Source: Deltaproteobacteria bacterium
GTDB lineage: Bacteria; Desulfobacterota; Desulfobacteria; Desulfobacterales; ETH-SRB1
Reading direction: 5' to 3'
DNA: 10,341 nt
Assembly (NCBI GenBank): GCA_019314185.1
Contig: JAFCZU010000094.1
Coordinates: 1-10,341 of the forward strand
Shown: positions 7,029 to 10,341 of the stretch, in pieces
Layout of the letters: the number at the start of each line of letters is the position of its first letter
How positions within the stretch are numbered: the first letter of the stretch is position 1
Translations under genes and position numbers: made by a program
Notes under the pieces: generated by a model
Told to the model about the DNA's origin: nothing
Seen by the model: the letters and a program-made list of their open reading frames with translations, nothing else
Databases searched by the model: none

Positions 7029-8436
7029 ATATAGTAAATTTTTCGTCTCGAAGCGATGCTACACTTAGGCCGATAAATAACAAACTGTAATATTCGAATG
7101 CGTAAATAGTATAAAATACGTGGCTTGCAATTAAAACGACCAACCCTGTAATCAAAATCGCCATTTCCGGATCTCCCTCCACCTTATATCTTGCGATAAT
7201 GCGCCGAAGTTTATCAAAGATTTTTAAAACTATTATAAGATAAAGAAACATCCCCACAATGCCGAGCTTCACAAGCGTCTGCACATATAAACTATGTGGT
7301 GAAACGCCTAAATCACCCAATTTGCCTGACAACCCCCAATACCCGCCAAACCCTTGTCCGGCTATTGGAGCGGCGTAAAACTTCTGCATTTGCATCTTCC
7401 ATTGCGCAACTCTCCACGCCGCTGTATTTTTATGGCCCTCGCTGAACTTCACAATATCGCTACTCCTTTTAAGAACAAAATTAACTGGAGTTGTTCCTGT
7501 ACTCGGCATAATGAATTTCGACGCAACAGTGTACACAATCACCCCACTGATAATAATCAATAAAAGCCAGGTCATTATCTTTCTATATGGAATTTCTTTC
7601 ATGATAGAAAGTGTAATTGCAGTTACCGTTGCTGCAAGCCACACTGATCTGTGGGTATCAAGTAGAATTAATAGTCCGACAGATGCGATCATAAACCAGT
7701 ATATGGCACCATTTATCCTTACAAGATCATATTTCTGTCCCACGCTAAGCGCTATTACTCCGTACAACAATCCAAGAGAAATTGAGGAAGGGAAGAACCT
7801 GCTAACAGCTCCTACGGACCAACCTTTCAAATGGGCAATAATCGGAACACACATTATCGGAAAAAAAAGAGTGGCTGCGATAAGTATCTTAAAAAGTTTT
7901 TTTCTGTCCTCCTCTTGAGCAAAGAAAAAACAAACATAAAGGGGGACGGATAAAATCAGATAACGAAATCGAAACTCTCCTGGCGCAGATAATCCGTACA
8001 TGCCCACATTCCTTGCAATCTCAAAAAGTATCCATAACCCGAAAAGAACTACAAATAGAGACAGGCCCAATTTGTTTTGCAGGGGCTTTTCTCTTGCAGG
8101 GAAAAACAGTTTTAAGAAAACGGCACCTAACATAGAAATCATAATCACGTCTTGTATCATGATCCCTCCTCCCAGCCTCATCCATGCATAAGAATACCCA
8201 GGAAGCATGTGAAATATTGCTGGAAGTATTGCAAAAACGATCAATATAAGCACGGTAAAAAGTGGAACCCGGTACGCAATTAAAACACAACCGCCCAAAA
8301 AGTATAAAATAATTAATTTGAAACGATAACCATGAACCAGCAAGTAAGCGATTAGAAAAATGACAAAAATACACAGTGCTATCTCCAGGTGTGCCCGCCT
8401 TAGAAAAAGCTCATTATTTGTTTTTGGGATGATCAT
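7021..8436 (-). CDS. O-antigen polymerase / ligase family membrane protein (Wzy/WaaL-like)
   Basis: The protein has 471 residues, largely hydrophobic, with roughly ten to twelve membrane segments. The layout is that of the O-antigen ligase/polymerase superfamily (PF04932 type): DTHRSVWLA (260-268) ends one central helix, and a large loop, expected to be periplasmic, covers about 308-385 with AAWRVAQWKMQMQKFYAAPIAGQGFGGYW and SPHSLYVQTLVKLGIVG. Arg and His residues in these loop motifs are conserved in the family. It would either polymerise undecaprenyl-PP-linked repeat units (Wzy) or transfer finished chains to lipid A-core or another acceptor (WaaL); sequence alone does not separate these. 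A T8 run (7861-7868) is in frame. The ATG at 8436 has only a weak site (GAGCAAG). The gene end overlaps the GT2 start by 8 bases. Confidence 0.9.
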   Translation of the reverse strand: MIIPKTNNELFLRRAHLEIALCIFVIFLIAYLLVHGYRFKLIILYFLGGCVLIAYRVPLFTVLILIVFAILPAIFHMLPGYSYAWMRLGGGIMIQDVIMISMLGAVFLKLFFPAREKPLQNKLGLSLFVVLFGLWILFEIARNVGMYGLSAPGEFRFRYLILSVPLYVCFFFAQEEDRKKLFKILIAATLFFPIMCVPIIAHLKGWSVGAVSRFFPSSISLGLLYGVIALSVGQKYDLVRINGAIYWFMIASVGLLILLDTHRSVWLAATVTAITLSIMKEIPYRKIMTWLLLIIISGVIVYTVASKFIMPSTGTTPVNFVLKRSSDIVKFSEGHKNTAAWRVAQWKMQMQKFYAAPIAGQGFGGYWGLSGKLGDLGVSPHSLYVQTLVKLGIVGMFLYLIIVLKIFDKLRRIIARYKVEGDPEMAILITGLVVLIASHVFYTIYAFEYYSLLFIGLSVASLRDEKFTIYA

Positions 8437-8560
8437 TCTTGCTCAGAATAACTTGAGTTATATTTTGTGAAAATTTCTTTTACATTTGTTGTGTAAAAAA
8501 GCATCGCATTGTATACAAATCTTTGTGCTGCAGAATTCTATCAGCTCTATTTCAAGAAAT

Positions 8561-9110
8561 TTATTCTATTTTCTTAATCACTTTCGCTGGTATCCCAAGT
8601 GCAATACAATTTGGTGGAATATCATTCGTTACAATACTTCCGGCGCCAATAATAGAATTTTCCCCAACCGTCACTCCTTTTAAAATTAAGGAATTCATAC
8701 CAATGAAAACATTGTCCTCTATTACAACTTTTTTGCTAATCACATTGTCTTTCCGAAACCTTCTGTTTTCCTTTTCAATTGGATGAAAATCCGTATCTGT
8801 AATAAATGCATTTGCTCCCATCAAAATATTATCTCCCAAAATTACTTCTTTTGCCGCACATATCCCCCCCACTGATGCCAACATTTTCACCAATTTCAAG
8901 TGTTGCATCAGATCTGAGTGATCTAATAATTACTGGATGGTTGATGCCAGGCCCGCTAAAATAACTACTTGAAATTAAAGTCAAATTTCTGCCGACTTTG
9001 ATTCTGGAAAATTCTGTAATAGAAATTACAGGTAATCCGAAAATTTTTACTTTAGCTTTGAATATTTTTCCATATACAGCATTGAATAACAAGTTTTGCG
9101 TGATTAACAA
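8561..9110 (-). pseudogene. Left-handed beta-helix (hexapeptide repeat) acyltransferase, frame broken in a G7 tract
   Basis: Two frames make one acetyltransferase of about 182 residues, LbH type, which would O- or N-acetylate a sugar using acetyl-CoA. The N-terminal frame (start TTG at 9110, with AGGGA about 12 nt before it and no ATG available) carries SGPGINHPVIIRSL and ATLEIGENVGISGG. The C-terminal frame carries ICAAKEVILGDNILMGANAFI, TDTDFHP (probable catalytic His), hexapeptide repeats (VVIEDNVFIGMNSLILKG, VTVGENSIIGAGSIVT) and the family ending PAKVIKKIE. The join is seven G at 8870-8864. Six G gives ISGGICAAK; nine G gives ISGGGICAAK, whose length fits the usual ISGxxICA. As written, translation enters a wrong frame and stops at 8829. 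A 124-bp gap separates it from the polymerase. Confidence 0.85.
8864..8870. repeat. Mononucleotide C7/G7 tract at a frame break
   Basis: Seven C on the plus strand (seven G in the coding strand) form the longest G/C run I see in the window. It lies exactly at the frame change of the acyltransferase, between ENVGISGG and ICAAKEV. Confidence 0.9.
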
Positions 9111-9245
9111 AAGTTTTCTTAATCCCTAAAGACTATACAGCATATTCATATTGACATACCCATTATCTGTTAAATTCGCTTAAATAAAACATACCTTACC
9201 CCACCGAGGCGCCCATGTTAGGCAATCCGACTAATACCAGTCATG
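9111..9245. other. Intergenic DNA upstream of the acyltransferase
   Basis: This AT-rich stretch between the MITE-like element and the TTG start at 9110 contains no ORF, tRNA or clear terminator. A promoter for the downstream genes could lie here, but I see no convincing -35/-10 pair. Confidence 0.5.
9237..9245. repeat. Left copy of 9-bp target site duplication
   Basis: ccagtcatg directly abuts the left end of the 131-bp element at 9246 and is repeated exactly at 9377-9385. Confidence 0.85.
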
Positions 9246-9376
9246 GGTAGTCCCTACAAAGCAGTGCAGGTGGTCAAAAAGATGCTCGGTATACTCTGTA
9301 AACCCTTGATTCACGCATGAACTCATTCACAGCAACTAAACGCTAACTGCTTGAAATTAGTTTTGTAGGGACTACC
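9246..9376. mobile_element. 131-bp MITE-like element with 15-bp perfect terminal inverted repeats
   Basis: The left end GGTAGTCCCTACAAA (9246-9260) is the exact reverse complement of the right end TTTGTAGGGACTACC (9362-9376). The element is flanked on both sides by the 9-bp direct repeat ccagtcatg. Its interior of about 100 bp holds no ORF of note. Perfect ends plus an exact duplication indicate a transposed element moved in trans by an IS transposase not encoded here, and probably a fairly recent insertion. The parent IS is unknown to me; families making 9-bp duplications, such as IS1 or some IS4 relatives, are candidates only. It sits one base downstream of the GT4 stop codon (9389-9387), so that reading frame is spared. 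Read as RNA, the ends could pair and separate GT4 expression from the acyltransferase. Confidence 0.88.
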
Positions 9377-9385
9377 CCAGTCATG
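9377..9385. repeat. Right copy of 9-bp target site duplication
   Basis: ccagtcatg directly follows the right terminal inverted repeat and matches 9237-9245 exactly. One base separates it from the stop codon of the GT4 gene. Confidence 0.85.
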
Positions 9386-9386
9386 A

Positions 9387-10341
9387 TCAGTTGATAATAT
9401 CTCGGTAATAGGCAAGATAAGCTTCTGCTATTATATCCTCAGAGAAATTAGCTTTCGCGAATTTCTCTGCTTTTTTGCTAACACGTTTAGATAAATCAGG
9501 ATTTTCTAATAGCTTCAAAACACCTTTCGCAATATCTTTGGGAGAATTAATATCGCATAGCATTCCTGCATTGCCATGATCCAATAAATAAGGTATGTTT
9601 CCGCTTTTTTTACCACCAACAATGGGAGTACCTATTACCATTGCTTCAAGGACAGTCATTCCAAAGGATTCTTCCCGGGAAGGATGTAAGAAGATTAGAG
9701 CCTTCTTCATCTTTTCTATTACCTTGAAATATGATATGCTTCCTATAAAATGAACCCCATCTGCTATGTTATTCTCAATGGCATGCACATGAGCTGGCCC
9801 ACCAATTTCCATGCCATCACCAATTAAGTGATATTCTATATCAGGGTGACTTCTTCTTGCTATTGCGAATGCCTTTAATGCTGTATCAATGTTTTTACGT
9901 CGCCCAAAGCCATTGCTGACAGAAAGAATAAAATTCGATTTTTCTACCTGCATAGAGGCAATTTCTTCTAAATTCGTTGAAAAAAAATTCGTGATAATGC
10001 GTGCTTTCTTTTTGTCTCTATTACCTAACAGGTTATATAAATATTGTGAATTCGTGCTCAAATGCCGAGCTTTATTTAAAACAATGTAATTCATTATTAA
10101 TCTCATAAATCTATAAGGATCAGTTTGATAACGTAAGATTGTCATGGCTTGATCACGCAAAGTAACGATAGTGGGAATTCCACTGTCAATAGCTGCCCAG
10201 GCAAACTCGTATGACCATTGCGCACTTATAAGGCACTTTGAAAAAAATAATCATCCCAAACTGCAGATCCTGTCACTACCTCGCCGGTGTATTTCGACAT
10301 AGCTAACCAAGCCAAAAACTTCCATGACATCCAGACGATTG
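9387..10341 (-). pseudogene. GT4 family glycosyltransferase, 5' part disrupted and cut by the window edge
   Basis: A clean frame of 257 residues runs from a TTG at 10160 to TGA at 9387, but its real beginning is further upstream: the same frame reads LISAQWSYEFAW and AAIDSGIPTIVTLRDQA from about 10230, typical of the N-terminal Rossmann domain. Further up, this frame has a TGA at 10253-10251 next to seven T (10247-10241). Adding one T joins it to a frame that is open from the window edge (ending VVTGSAVWDDYFF). The original frame beyond the TGA is also open to the edge (NRLDVMEVFGLVSYVEI), and I cannot tell which is native. The C-terminal domain is sound: ILSVSNGFGRRKN (78-90) and the E-x7-E motif in EESFGMTVLEAM (Glu164, Glu172, numbered from 10160). 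About 100 N-terminal residues are outside or scrambled. Confidence 0.8.
10241..10247. repeat. Mononucleotide A7/T7 tract at a frame break
   Basis: Seven A on the plus strand (seven T in the coding strand) lie just inside the point where the GT4 frame meets an upstream TGA. One extra T would bypass that stop. Confidence 0.65.

Noticed and set aside
7511..7918. Plus-strand open frame of 135 codons
   Set aside because: It is the antisense shadow of the membrane-protein gene; hydrophobic codons on one strand often leave the other strand open.
8448..8461. Palindrome ataacttgagttat just upstream of the polymerase gene
   Set aside because: Six-base arms with a two-base loop in AT-rich DNA are too short to call an operator or terminator.
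9246..9376. Rho-independent terminator or riboswitch instead of a mobile element
   Set aside because: The inverted arms are about 100 bases apart and an exact 9-bp duplication flanks them, which a transposed element explains better.

Overview
The window is a surface-polysaccharide (O-antigen, capsule or exopolysaccharide) biosynthesis cluster. Every gene I can support lies on the minus strand, so transcription runs from position 10341 down to 1. Base composition is moderately AT-rich. An Rpn/YhgA-type nuclease gene and the intergenic repeat family built on taatctgcgtaatctgcgga suggest an environmental Gram-negative bacterium. Desulfobacterota, Planctomycetes or a similar lineage is possible, but nothing here fixes the taxon.

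Layout in transcription order: a GT4 glycosyltransferase cut by the window edge and broken in its N-terminal part (9387-10341); a 131-bp MITE-like element with perfect 15-bp terminal inverted repeats and a 9-bp target duplication (9246-9376); a left-handed beta-helix acyltransferase with a frameshift in a G7 tract (8561-9110); a Wzy/WaaL-type membrane polymerase or ligase (7021-8436); a GT2 glycosyltransferase (6129-7028); a GT4 glycosyltransferase (4985-6127); a broken SAM methyltransferase (4188-4899); another GT4 glycosyltransferase (2896-4065); two SAM methyltransferases joined by a TAATG stop/start overlap, one broken in a G6 tract (2214-2826) and one in a GA dinucleotide tract (1587-2214); a WecG/TagA/CpsF glycosyltransferase with a 1-nt frameshift (793-1574); an intergenic stretch with repeats (513-792); and the start of an Rpn-family nuclease gene (1-512).

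Taken together, the glycosyltransferases would build a repeat unit on a lipid carrier, the methyltransferases and the acyltransferase would decorate it, and the Wzy/WaaL protein would polymerise or ligate it. The initiating sugar-phosphate transferase, the flippase and the chain-length regulator are not in the window, so the locus continues beyond the right edge or elsewhere.

The most striking observation is that six genes carry a reading-frame break. Three breaks fall in mononucleotide tracts and one in a GA repeat, and all four decoration genes are among the six. The three central glycosyltransferases and the polymerase are intact even though three of these four genes contain G6, T7 or T8/A7-class runs. 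This could be phase variation by slipped-strand mispairing, decay of the locus, or uncorrected sequencing indels. The sequence alone does not decide between them.
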